From Nocardioides sp. L-11A (GTDB taxonomy: Bacteria; Actinomycetota; Actinomycetes; Propionibacteriales; Nocardioidaceae), in NCBI GenBank assembly GCA_029961745.1, contig CP124680.1:1550001-1614000 (forward strand): a stretch of DNA of 64,000 bases, read 5' to 3'. Shown here one piece after another: positions 8,734 to 16,585 of the stretch (positions are counted from its first letter, which is position 1; each line of letters begins with the position of its first letter). Under the pieces are notes generated by a model. That model was not told the DNA's origin. It searched no databases and saw only the letters and a list, made by a program, of their open reading frames with translations. The translations under genes were made by a program, and so were the position numbers.

Positions 8734-9456
8734 TCACCAGGTGTCGGGCCGCGTGTAGTCGTCGTCCTGGTACAGCCCCTGGTCGTCGTGGCGTTGCTCG
8801 AGGCCTCGGTCGTTCTGCTCGTCGAGCCGGTCCCGGCGCGGGTCGGACTCGCCGGGGTCCTCGGACGGCGGCGGCTCCTCCGGCTGCTGCTGCGGCTGCT
8901 CCGGCGGGGGCTCGGCCTGGGTGAGCTTCTCGCGCAGCCGCTTGTCGACCGCGGCGGCGTCGGAGCTCTGGTCCTCGCCCCGGCCGGCGTCGGTCGGACA
9001 GTGGCCGGCGGCCAGGACGTCGATGCCCTCCTGGAAGGAGGCCCGGGCGTCCTCGGTCGCCCCCGCGGCGAGGGCGGCGTCGCCGACGGCCTCGTGGACG
9101 AGGGCGAGGTTGATCCGCACCGTGCACTCGTCGCGCCGGGGCACGTCCTCGAGCGCCGCCCCGTACGCCGCGATGGCGTCGTCGTACCGCTCCCGGGCGT
9201 GGTCGGCGGTGCCCGCGTCGAAGGCGGCGATCCAGGACTCGAACCAGTTCAGCCGGCGGGTGCCGGCGAAGTCCGCGGCGGCGGCGTCGTGGTCGCCGCG
9301 GTCGAAGGCGTCGCGGCCCGACGCATTGGCCTGCAGCATGAGCCCCACCTTGAGGGCGTAGGCCGCCACCAGCAGGGTGGGCAGCAGGCCGGCCAGCAGG
9401 AGGACCCGCCGCAGCCGGCGGCGGGGGTGTGCCGGCCGGTCGGGACGTGTGGTCAT
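8734..9456 (-). CDS. Tetratricopeptide-type protein, last gene of the Bat-like operon
   Basis: The 240-aa protein starts at an ATG overlapping the upstream VWA-gene stop (ATGA). An N-terminal transmembrane segment (about residues 17-40) precedes helical repeats with the TPR-like spacing ADFAGTRRLNWFESWIAAFDAGTADHARERYDDAIAAYGAAL. The C-terminal third is Pro/Gln/Glu/Asp rich and likely disordered. It occupies the BatC/TPR position of Bacteroides-aerotolerance-type operons, where TPR proteins are thought to scaffold the VWA proteins at the membrane. The exact function is unknown. Confidence 0.75.
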   Translation of the reverse strand: MTTRPDRPAHPRRRLRRVLLLAGLLPTLLVAAYALKVGLMLQANASGRDAFDRGDHDAAAADFAGTRRLNWFESWIAAFDAGTADHARERYDDAIAAYGAALEDVPRRDECTVRINLALVHEAVGDAALAAGATEDARASFQEGIDVLAAGHCPTDAGRGEDQSSDAAAVDKRLREKLTQAEPPPEQPQQQPEEPPPSEDPGESDPRRDRLDEQNDRGLEQRHDDQGLYQDDDYTRPDTW

Positions 9457-10415
9457 CGCAGCACCTCCGTCGACTGCCGAGGACCGGTCCGGTCGGTGGC
9501 GCGGGTGGGGGCCAGCGTGTGCCGGGAGGACCACACGGCCCGCCAGCCGGCGTGCAGCTCCAGGAGCAGCAGGCCGAGCAGCAGGACGGCGGCCAGCCAG
9601 GTCAGGTCGTTCTTCGCGGGGCGCTGGTGGCCGCCCGCGCCGTCGGAGTACGACGCCCGGAACGACTCCGCGACGTCCTCGAGACCCCCGGGCCCGGTGC
9701 GGTGCTCGAAGCCGACGCCCAGCTCGTCGGCGATCGCCCGCAGGTTGTCGAGATCGGCCCGCGACACCGCGGTGTCGCCGGTCTCGGGGTCCTGGACGTA
9801 GCCGAGGGAGCCGTCGAGCTCGTCGTCCTGCGGCATCGGCGCGCCCTGGGTCGTCCCGTAGCCGAGCACCACGCCGCCGGCCACGAGGTCGTCGACCTCG
9901 GCGTACGACTGGTCGTCGCTGTCGCTGTCGGTGGTGTCCTCGCCGTCGCCGACGTAGACCACGATCCGGCGCCGCTCGGGGGCCTTCTCCGCCGCCCGCT
10001 CCAGCATGTCCCTCAGCTCCGGCACAGGACGGTCGGCGCGGGAGCCCACGCCGTCCTTGGGGCGTTCGAGGTAGAGCGTCTCCACGGCGGCGTCGAAGGC
10101 GGCGCTGTCGGCGGTGAAGGGAAGCACGACCCGGGCGTCGGTGCCGAACGCGAGCATCCCGAACCGGGCGCCGGGCAGGGCGGCGGCGAGGGCGGTCAGG
10201 TCGGCCCGCGCCCCGGTGATCCGGGGCTGGTGACCGTCGTGGTCGAGCGCCGCCATCGACCGGGTCCGGTCGATGACGACGACCACGTCGACGTCGGCGA
10301 GCTGGGTCGGGACGTCGGCGCGGCCGAAGCCGGGCCGGAGCAGGATGACCACGAACAGCAGCACGATCCCGAGCCGGCGGGCCAGCACGAGGGCGGTCGC
10401 GGTGGCGGGCCTCAT
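9453..10415 (-). CDS. VWA-domain membrane protein (BatB-like)
   Basis: The 320-aa protein starts at ATG 10415, overlapping the stop of the preceding VWA gene; a longer upstream frame exists but the overlap and the N-terminal hydrophobic segment favour this start. One transmembrane helix (about residues 8-30) is followed by a von Willebrand A domain and a second helix near residue 285. The metal-adhesion motif reads DRTRS rather than the canonical DxSxS, a Ser-to-Thr change at the first hydroxyl ligand. The VYVGDGEDTTDSDSDDQ segment is unusually acidic. It is probably part of a MoxR-driven membrane assembly with its neighbours. Confidence 0.85.
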   Translation of the reverse strand: MRPATATALVLARRLGIVLLFVVILLRPGFGRADVPTQLADVDVVVVIDRTRSMAALDHDGHQPRITGARADLTALAAALPGARFGMLAFGTDARVVLPFTADSAAFDAAVETLYLERPKDGVGSRADRPVPELRDMLERAAEKAPERRRIVVYVGDGEDTTDSDSDDQSYAEVDDLVAGGVVLGYGTTQGAPMPQDDELDGSLGYVQDPETGDTAVSRADLDNLRAIADELGVGFEHRTGPGGLEDVAESFRASYSDGAGGHQRPAKNDLTWLAAVLLLGLLLLELHAGWRAVWSSRHTLAPTRATDRTGPRQSTEVLR

Positions 10416-11458
10416 CGGCGCCCCTCCTGACGGCGGTCGCGCACGACGAGGACCCCCTGCGCGGCCCACGCCAGGGCCAGCCCGGCGAGCCCGACCCCGA
10501 CCAGCCAGGTCCCGAGCCGCGGTCGGTCGATGACCTGCACCAGCGGCGGTCGCTGGATCGGCTTCGCGTCCAGGTCGGCGATCGCGTCGATCACGGCGCG
10601 GGTGCTGCCGTCCTCGCCGAGCAGGGAGAAGGTGCCTCCCGTGGCGCTCGCCGCGGCCTCGAACTCCTGGACGGCCGCAGGGCGCTCGGCCGTCTTGGGC
10701 GCGGCGATGCCGTGGACGACGACCTTCTCCTCCCGCGCGTAGTCGGCGGCGTCCGGCACGCTGAAGATGCCGGCGCCGATCGGCTCGTTGTCGGAGGCGA
10801 GGACGATCGCGCGGCTGCGCTCCTCGTCGCGGTGGTCGAAGCGCTGGACGCAGGACGCCAGACCGTCGCCCATCTGGGACTGGATGTCCCAGTCCAGCAC
10901 GGTGCCCGCGGTGAAGATGGCGTAGTCGTCGCTGTAGACGTCACCCGACGCGAACGCCTTCTCGGCGGCGCTGAGCTGCTCGATGACGTACTCGTAGTCG
11001 TCGGTCAACGGGAACACCGAGATGGCCGCACCGCTCCAGATGGTCAGCCCGACCCGTTCGCCGCGCAGCCCGGAGATGATCGTGCGGAACTCGCGCAGCA
11101 CCAGCGCATCGACCTCGGCCATCGAGCCGGACGCGTCGAGGCACAGCACGATGTCGCGGGTGCGATCCTCCTGGGTCAGGGTCTGCCTCTGCTGCAGCCG
11201 GCCGGCGAGCACCACGGCCCCCGAGCAGGCCACCAGCGCGCCCAGGGTCAGGCAGCTGCCGAGGACCACCTGGCGCCGCACGAGGGTGCGGTAGCGCGGT
11301 AGGGCGCGCAGCCGCGCCGCGTGGGCGACGTACGCCGCGCCGGTGCGCGACGGCCGGCGCCACGGACGCAGCCACACCACGAGGAGCACCACGACGAGGA
11401 CGGCGAGCGCCACCGCCAGCCACGGCCACCGGAAGGCGGTGGCATCGCTGTCCCACAT
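10412..11458 (-). CDS. VWA-domain membrane protein (BatA-like)
   Basis: The 348-aa protein starts at an ATG sharing one base with the previous stop (TGATG). It has two N-terminal transmembrane segments (about residues 11-30 and 64-86), a VWA domain with an intact MIDAS motif DASGS (in DIVLCLDASGSMAEVD, about residue 108), and a C-terminal transmembrane helix (about residues 318-340). This is the BatA/YehP-type arrangement. Proteins of this kind work with a MoxR AAA+ ATPase and a DUF58 protein in envelope or metal-dependent assembly processes; the client is unknown here. Confidence 0.87.
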   Translation of the reverse strand: MWDSDATAFRWPWLAVALAVLVVVLLVVWLRPWRRPSRTGAAYVAHAARLRALPRYRTLVRRQVVLGSCLTLGALVACSGAVVLAGRLQQRQTLTQEDRTRDIVLCLDASGSMAEVDALVLREFRTIISGLRGERVGLTIWSGAAISVFPLTDDYEYVIEQLSAAEKAFASGDVYSDDYAIFTAGTVLDWDIQSQMGDGLASCVQRFDHRDEERSRAIVLASDNEPIGAGIFSVPDAADYAREEKVVVHGIAAPKTAERPAAVQEFEAAASATGGTFSLLGEDGSTRAVIDAIADLDAKPIQRPPLVQVIDRPRLGTWLVGVGLAGLALAWAAQGVLVVRDRRQEGRR

Positions 11459-11970
11459 CAGCCCGCGCTCCCCGGGACATGCCACGAGGCGACCAGGCCG
11501 CGCGCCTGCTGGACGGCGAGGTCGAACCGGTCGCGCGCGACCTCCTCACCGGGCGCGAACTCGGGCGGGTAGACCAGTTCCAGGACCGCGACCAGGGCCG
11601 CGGGCGCGTGGTCGCGGAAGTCGGCCAGCGCCATGGTCCGCGCGGGCAGCGGCGTCACCGCGGCGACGTGGTCGCGGACCACCTCGCTGAGCTGCTGGTG
11701 GCCGTCGCGGGCGGCGAGCTCGCCGGCGCGCACCCGCTCGTCGATCCGGTCGATCCGGTCCAGATGCTGTCGGCGTACGTCGGGCAGCTCGGCCCGGCCC
11801 GGTGCCCGCGGTCGTGCGGGGCGGGTGAACCACCAGGCGAGGAGGAAGTAGAGGACGAGGGCGCCGGCGAGGGCGACCGCGATCCACAGCCACCGGTCGG
11901 CGTACCCGACCGGACCGGCGAACTCCTCGGGGAGATCGGCGCCGAGGACGCGATCAGCGACGGCGGGCAT
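11458..11970 (-). CDS. Small membrane protein of the Bat-like operon (DUF4381-like position)
   Basis: The 170-aa protein has one transmembrane helix near residues 28-50 and a cytoplasmic helical domain (DVRRQHLDRIDRIDERVRAGELAARDGHQQLSEVVRDHV). It sits between the DUF58 gene, with which it overlaps 17 bp, and the BatA-like gene, the place usually taken by DUF4381-like proteins in MoxR/Bat operons. No enzymatic motif is seen. Its role is assumed to be structural within the membrane complex. Confidence 0.7.
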   Translation of the reverse strand: MPAVADRVLGADLPEEFAGPVGYADRWLWIAVALAGALVLYFLLAWWFTRPARPRAPGRAELPDVRRQHLDRIDRIDERVRAGELAARDGHQQLSEVVRDHVAAVTPLPARTMALADFRDHAPAALVAVLELVYPPEFAPGEEVARDRFDLAVQQARGLVASWHVPGSAG

Positions 11971-12865
11971 GACGATGCCTCTCCAGCAGGCGGAAGATCG
12001 TGGTCACGGCGCCGTCGAGGTCGCGGACCTGCTCCTGCACGATGCCGAGCTGGTCGAGCCGGCGTCGCATCTCCTGCGCCTCGTCGGCGACGAGGGTGGC
12101 GAGCTCGCGGTGCAGCTGCGCGTCGCGGCGCAGCCAGGCCGGCACCTCGGCCCCGGCGTCGATGTCGAGCAGCCGTCGGTCGGACAGCACCGGCGCCGTC
12201 GGGTCGAGGTCGCCGAGGGTCAGGAGGAGGACCTCGTGCTGGGCGGTGAGCCGGCGCAGCAGCATCGCCTGCTCCTCGGTCACGGCGGGCTCGTCGGTGA
12301 CGACGAGCAGGATCGTGCGGCGCCGGATCGTGCGCACGACGTGGCGCAGGAGGGCGGTGAGGTCGCCGGGCGGCCCGTCGGGGTCGATCGCGTCGTGCAC
12401 CTCGCCGAGCAGGCGCTCGAGGTGGAGCTCGCCGCTGCCGGGACGGGAGACGTGCCGGCGCTCCGCGTCGCCGTGGACCAGGCCGACCACGTCGCCGTGC
12501 TGGACGGCGAGGTAGCCGGTGACCCCGGCGACGAACACCGCCAGCTCGCGCTTCGAGGTCGGCGCGGGACGCGGCTGCGCGCCGACGCCCGCGAGCGCGG
12601 CCATGCTGCGCCCGGTCGAGACGCAGAGCAGCACCGTGTGCTTGCGCTCGGCGACATAGCGCTTGACGAGCAGTTGGCGGCTGCGCGCCGACGCCTTCCA
12701 GTCGATGTCCTTGACGTCGTCGCCGCGGACGTACTCGCGCAGGTCGTTGAAGTCGATGCCCCGCCCGGCGTGGATCGCGGCGTACTCGCCCTCCAGCAGC
12801 CCGCGCACCTTGCGGTGGGCGTGGATGGAGAGACGCGACTTGATCCGGGTCAGGTGTGCGGTCAT
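11954..12865 (-). CDS. DUF58 domain protein
   Basis: The 303-aa protein carries the DUF58 signature GRGIDFNDLREYVRGDDVKDIDWKASAR (about residues 34-61), followed by a degenerate VWA-like fold (HTVLLCVSTGRSMAAL and ILLVVTDEP). DUF58 genes nearly always follow moxR, as here, where the gap is 7 bp. The family is thought to be the link between the MoxR ATPase and VWA membrane proteins. There are no transmembrane helices. Confidence 0.88.
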   Translation of the reverse strand: MTAHLTRIKSRLSIHAHRKVRGLLEGEYAAIHAGRGIDFNDLREYVRGDDVKDIDWKASARSRQLLVKRYVAERKHTVLLCVSTGRSMAALAGVGAQPRPAPTSKRELAVFVAGVTGYLAVQHGDVVGLVHGDAERRHVSRPGSGELHLERLLGEVHDAIDPDGPPGDLTALLRHVVRTIRRRTILLVVTDEPAVTEEQAMLLRRLTAQHEVLLLTLGDLDPTAPVLSDRRLLDIDAGAEVPAWLRRDAQLHRELATLVADEAQEMRRRLDQLGIVQEQVRDLDGAVTTIFRLLERHRHARRR

Positions 12866-12872
12866 GCGCGGC

Positions 12873-13931
12873 TCACGGGGTCGGGACCGCCCGGAAGACG
12901 GCGTCGATCACCGTCTCGGGGCGGACCCGGTCGGCGAGTGCCTCGAAGCTGAGGTGGAGCCGGTGGCGCAGCACGCTGTGCCGCAGCTCGCGGACGTCCT
13001 CGGGGATGACGTAGTGCCGGCCCTGCACCACCGCCATCGCCCGGGCGGCCTGGAAGAACGCGATCGACCCGCGCGGGCTGGCGCCGATCTCGACGTAGTT
13101 GCCGAGCTCGGCGCCGAGCAGCCCGGTGACGTCGCGGGTGGCCCGGACCAGCGCGGTGATGTAGCGCCGGATCGCCGGGTCGACGTACACGCGGCGCACC
13201 AGGTCCTGCAGGTCGGCGACCTCCTGGGGCGTCACGACCGGGGCGACGTCGGTCATGTGCTGCCCGAGGATGCCGCCGTCGATCCGGTCGAGGACCGTCA
13301 GCTCGTCGTCCTCGGTGGGGTAGTCGACGATCTCCTTGAGCAGGAAGCGGTCCATCTGCGCGTGGGGGAGGACGTAGGTGCCCTCCTCCTCGATCGGGTT
13401 CTGCGTGGCGAGCACCATGAACGGGTCGGGCAGCGGGTGGATCGTGCCGGCGATGGACGTCTGCCGCTCCTGCATCGCCTCCAGCAGTGCCGACTGGGTC
13501 TTCGCGCTGGCGCGGTTGATCTCGTCGAGGAGCACGAAGTTGGCGTGCACCGGCCCGAGCTGGGTCTCGAACTCGTGGCGGCGGGGGTCGTAGACCTGGG
13601 TGCCGATGATGTCGCTGGGCAGCAGGTCCGGTGTGCACTGGATCCGGGCGAACCGGGCGCTGACGGCCTGGGCCAGGGTCGAGGCGGCGAGGGTCTTCGC
13701 CAGACCGGGGACGCTCTCGAGGAGGACGTGGCCCTCGGAGAGCAGCGTGACCAGGAGCGCCGTCCGGATCCGGTGCTGACCCACGACCCGGCTGGAGAAG
13801 GCATCGGACACGCGGCCGATCGCCTCGGTGGCGCGCGTCAGCTCGTCGGCCGAGAGCGGGGTGGCCGGGTCGGCGGGGGTACGCCGGGTGGCCCCGGCGG
13901 GGAGCGCCTGCGACTCGTTGACCTGCGTCAT
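12873..13931 (-). CDS. MoxR-family AAA+ ATPase
   Basis: The 352-aa protein (start MTQVNESQ; an ATG three codons upstream is also possible) is a MoxR-type AAA+ ATPase. Walker A is ESVPGLAKT, Walker B is FVLLDEINRA, the sensor-1 segment is MVLATQNPIEEEGTY, and sensor 2 lies in the region of GASPRGSIAF. MoxR proteins act as chaperones that insert cofactors or assemble complexes with VWA proteins, which are encoded downstream in this operon. The upstream RDD gene, 61 bp away, reads in the same direction and may be cotranscribed. Confidence 0.93.
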   Translation of the reverse strand: MTQVNESQALPAGATRRTPADPATPLSADELTRATEAIGRVSDAFSSRVVGQHRIRTALLVTLLSEGHVLLESVPGLAKTLAASTLAQAVSARFARIQCTPDLLPSDIIGTQVYDPRRHEFETQLGPVHANFVLLDEINRASAKTQSALLEAMQERQTSIAGTIHPLPDPFMVLATQNPIEEEGTYVLPHAQMDRFLLKEIVDYPTEDDELTVLDRIDGGILGQHMTDVAPVVTPQEVADLQDLVRRVYVDPAIRRYITALVRATRDVTGLLGAELGNYVEIGASPRGSIAFFQAARAMAVVQGRHYVIPEDVRELRHSVLRHRLHLSFEALADRVRPETVIDAVFRAVPTP

Positions 13932-13992
13932 GCGGCCCAACCTACCCAGCGGGCGTAGCCGTCACCCCTCGGCGTGAGCCCGCCCCTCCGAC

Positions 13993-14799
13993 TCAGGTCA
14001 GCAGCCGGTTGCGGAGCTCGTCGTCGCGGCGCAGCCGGGCCAGGTCGCGCTCGCGGCGCTCGGCGACCACTGCCATGAGCACCAGCTCCGCGGGCGCCCC
14101 CGGCGGCGGGGGTGGTGCGACGTGGGGGAGGACGTCGGCGAGCAGGGCCCGGCCCACCCGGTCGCGGGACGGCGGGTCGAGGGTGCCGAGCCGGCCGAGG
14201 AACTGGCGTACGGCGAGTGCGGTGCCCGTCGGCAGCGTCCCGAGGTCGGTACGCCGGGCCCACGAAGCCAGCTCCGGCGGCATGGGCGGCGGATGCGGCA
14301 GCCGCAGCGGGACCCGTTCGCGGACGACATAGGTGCCGGCGGCGTAGTCGCCGAGCCGCTTGCCGCGGGTGCTCAGCATGATCGAGAAGAAGGCGGGCGC
14401 GCCCGAGAGCGCGTAGATCTCCACGAAGCCGATCAGCGCGCGGACCAGTGCGTGCTGGAAGCTGATCGGCCCGCCGTCGTCGCGGACCGCCCGCAGGCCC
14501 AGCGCGAGCTTGCCGACCGAGCGGCCCCGGGTCAGCGTCTCCAGCGTGGTCGGCAGCACCAGGAAGGTCAGCACCATCGTCAGCACCATGGCCGCCCCGA
14601 AGAGCGCGTCGTCGGCGAACGGCGAGGCGGCCACGTTGAGCAGGATGAACAGCGCCGCGAAGGTGACCAGCGTGATCAGCACGTCGATCAGGCCGCTCGC
14701 CATCCGCAGGCCCAGCGAGGCGGCCGGCAGGTCGAGCGCGACGCCCTCGCCGGTGACGAGGTCGTCGGCGGTGACGGTGGCGAAGTCGGAGGCGGGCAT
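13993..14799 (-). CDS. RDD-family membrane protein
   Basis: The 268-aa protein has an N-terminal RDD domain with hydrophobic segments (about residues 33-60, 66-85 and 118-135), the RSVGKLALGLRAVRDDG signature and GKRLGDYAAGTYVVRE. A long soluble C-terminal tail (about residues 170-268) is rich in Pro then Arg/Asp. RDD proteins have been linked to ion transport, but the role here is open. In related genomes RDD genes often sit next to moxR/DUF58 and a divergent SpoIIM-like gene, as seen here apart from the intervening vapBC pair. Confidence 0.85.
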   Translation of the reverse strand: MPASDFATVTADDLVTGEGVALDLPAASLGLRMASGLIDVLITLVTFAALFILLNVAASPFADDALFGAAMVLTMVLTFLVLPTTLETLTRGRSVGKLALGLRAVRDDGGPISFQHALVRALIGFVEIYALSGAPAFFSIMLSTRGKRLGDYAAGTYVVRERVPLRLPHPPPMPPELASWARRTDLGTLPTGTALAVRQFLGRLGTLDPPSRDRVGRALLADVLPHVAPPPPPGAPAELVLMAVVAERRERDLARLRRDDELRNRLLT

Positions 14800-14828
14800 C
14801 GGTGCTCAGCGTACGGCCCGGCCCGAGC

Positions 14829-15230
14829 TCACCAGCGTTCGACGCGGAGCCCGTCGACCCGCCGGAACTCGCGTTCGTTGCGGGTCACGACGATCAGCCC
14901 GCGGGACCGGGCGTGCCCGGCGATCATGACGTCGTAGGCGCCGATCGGCGTGCCGAGGCGGGCGAGGTCGGCGCGGATGTCGCCGGCGTGTGCTGCCGCC
15001 TCGGCGTCGAAGTCGAGGAAGTCGACGGCGGCGGCCAGCTCGTCGACGGCGAGGTCGTTGCGAGCCGGCTCGGCGCTGCGGGCAGCGCCGAAGCGCAGCT
15101 CGAACAGTGAGACCGACGAGGCGGCCACCCGGCCCGCAGCCCGCCACGCCTCCCGTAGCGCGACGTCCCGCTTGCGCAGCAGCTCGATGGCGACGTCCGT
15201 GTCGAGGAGGTGACGGTGGCGCGGGTTCAT
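14829..15230 (-). CDS. vapC: VapC-type PIN-domain ribonuclease toxin
   Basis: The 133-aa protein has the PIN-domain acidic residues: Asp10 in HLLDTDVAIELL, a glutamate in SLFELRFGA, and an aspartate in GAYDVMIAGHA, with a final VVTRNEREFRRVDGL segment. VapC toxins cleave specific RNAs, often tRNA, and are neutralised by VapB. The start overlaps the VapB stop (ATGA), the usual coupling for this module. The tail ends 29 bp from the RDD gene start, so the pair sits tightly in what would otherwise be the RDD/SpoIIM intergenic region. Confidence 0.9.
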   Translation of the reverse strand: MNPRHRHLLDTDVAIELLRKRDVALREAWRAAGRVAASSVSLFELRFGAARSAEPARNDLAVDELAAAVDFLDFDAEAAAHAGDIRADLARLGTPIGAYDVMIAGHARSRGLIVVTRNEREFRRVDGLRVERW

Positions 15231-15460
15231 GCCCAGGCTCGCTCCTGGGGAGCTTCGGGCTGCTCGCGGGCGAAGTCGTCGCTGACCCGCATGTCGCTGC
15301 TCCAGAACGCGTCGACCCGCGAGCCGGCGGGACGGATCACCCGAGCATCGCCGACGATGTCGATCTCCACCTCGGACACCGACGCGTCGAACGCGACGGC
15401 CTTGGGAAGGCGCACGGCCTGGGTCCGGTTCGAGAGGAACAGCCTGGTGACCACGGACAT
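15227..15460 (-). CDS. vapB: VapB-type antitoxin
   Basis: The 77-aa protein begins MSVVTRLFLSNRTQAVRLPKAVAF, the AbrB/SpoVT swapped-hairpin DNA-binding start typical of VapB, and ends in an acidic/aromatic stretch (VDAFWSSDMRVSDDFA) that would wrap the toxin. It presumably also represses its own promoter. The transcript appears leaderless: a TATACT box ends six bases before the ATG. Confidence 0.9.
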   Translation of the reverse strand: MSVVTRLFLSNRTQAVRLPKAVAFDASVSEVEIDIVGDARVIRPAGSRVDAFWSSDMRVSDDFAREQPEAPQERAWA

Positions 15461-15480
15461 ACGACAAGTATATACGAATC
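15460..15480 (-). promoter_or_regulatory. vapBC promoter, leaderless, with TCGTAT half-sites
   Basis: On the minus strand a TATACT -10 (15467-15472) is followed by six bases and the vapB ATG, placing the start point at the A of the ATG. Two TCGTAT hexamers, the second running into the ATG, flank the box and could be VapBC binding half-sites. The stretch is clearly more AT-rich than its surroundings. Confidence 0.55.
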
Positions 15481-15548
15481 GCTCGGCATGGGGCCCGGGG
15501 CGGCCCCGGGCACAGGGGGCCGCCCGTGCCCCGGGATAGGCTCTGCGC

Positions 15549-16553
15549 GTGCCGCGCATCGACCTGGACGCCTACGTGGCGGCCCACTCCCACGCGTGGG
15601 CCCGGTTGGACCAGCTGGTGCGCCAGCGGCGGCGCACCGGAGCCGAGGCCGACGAGCTGGTCGACCGCTACCAGCAGGTCGCGACCCACCTGTCCGTCGT
15701 CCGGACCTCGGCGCCGGACGGCGAGCTGGTCGCCCACCTCTCCTCGCTGTTGGGGCGGGCGCGGATCGCGATGCTGGCGGCCCGGGTGCCGAGCTGGCGC
15801 GGGCTGGCCGCGTTCTTCACCGAGCGGTTCCCGGCCGCGCTCTACGAGCTGCGCTGGTGGTGGCTGGGCTGCGTGGCCGGCAACGTCGTGGTGGTCGCGG
15901 TGATGATGATCTGGCTCGGCGAGCATCCGCAGGTGGAGCAGAGCCTGCTCTCGCCCCAGGAGATCGACCAGCTGGTCGACAGCGACTTCGAGAGCTACTA
16001 CAGCGAGAACGCCGCCGGCGCCTTCGCCACCCACGTGTGGATCAACAACGCCTGGGTCAGCGCGCTGTGCATCGGCCTCGGGATCCTCGGCCTGCCGGTG
16101 CTCTACCTGCTCTTCCAGAACGTCGCTAACCTCGCGATCGTCGGATCGATCATGACCCGCCACGATCGTGGGGAGCTGTTCTGGGGGCTGATCATCCCGC
16201 ACGGCCTGCTGGAGCTGACCTGCGTGTTCGTCGCGGGCGGGGTCGGGCTGCGGCTGTTCTGGTCGTGGGTCGAGCCCGGCCAGCTCTCCCGGGCCGGGTC
16301 CCTCGCCCGGGCCGGCCGGACCGCGGTCACGGTCGCCCTCGGTCTCGCTGTGTGCCTGTTCGTCAGCGGCATCATCGAGGCGTTCGTGACCCCCTCGCCC
16401 CTGCCCACCTGGGCCCGGATCGCGATCGGGGTCCTCGCGGAGGCGGCCTTCCTGGCGTACGTCTTCGTGGTCGGGCGGGCGGCCGTGTCGCGTGGGGCCA
16501 CCGGCGACGTGGCCGCGTCGCTGCTCGAGGACCGGGTCGCCACCCAGGCCTGA
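15549..16553 (+). CDS. Stage II sporulation protein M-like membrane protein
   Basis: The 334-aa protein matches the SpoIIM/DUF95 family: a soluble N-terminal helical region, then five to six transmembrane segments from about residue 100, with the signature FQNVANLAIVGSIM and IIPHGLLELTCVFVAGGVGLRL. Nothing else here suggests sporulation; in non-sporulating actinobacteria these genes lie beside RDD and MoxR/DUF58 genes and their role is unknown. The GTG start is leaderless (TAGGCT at 15537-15542, six bases before GTG). It is divergent from vapBC and the RDD-MoxR operon. Confidence 0.85.
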   Translation: MPRIDLDAYVAAHSHAWARLDQLVRQRRRTGAEADELVDRYQQVATHLSVVRTSAPDGELVAHLSSLLGRARIAMLAARVPSWRGLAAFFTERFPAALYELRWWWLGCVAGNVVVVAVMMIWLGEHPQVEQSLLSPQEIDQLVDSDFESYYSENAAGAFATHVWINNAWVSALCIGLGILGLPVLYLLFQNVANLAIVGSIMTRHDRGELFWGLIIPHGLLELTCVFVAGGVGLRLFWSWVEPGQLSRAGSLARAGRTAVTVALGLAVCLFVSGIIEAFVTPSPLPTWARIAIGVLAEAAFLAYVFVVGRAAVSRGATGDVAASLLEDRVATQA

Positions 16554-16585
16554 TCCACCGCGGCGCCACGACCTACGCTGGCCCC

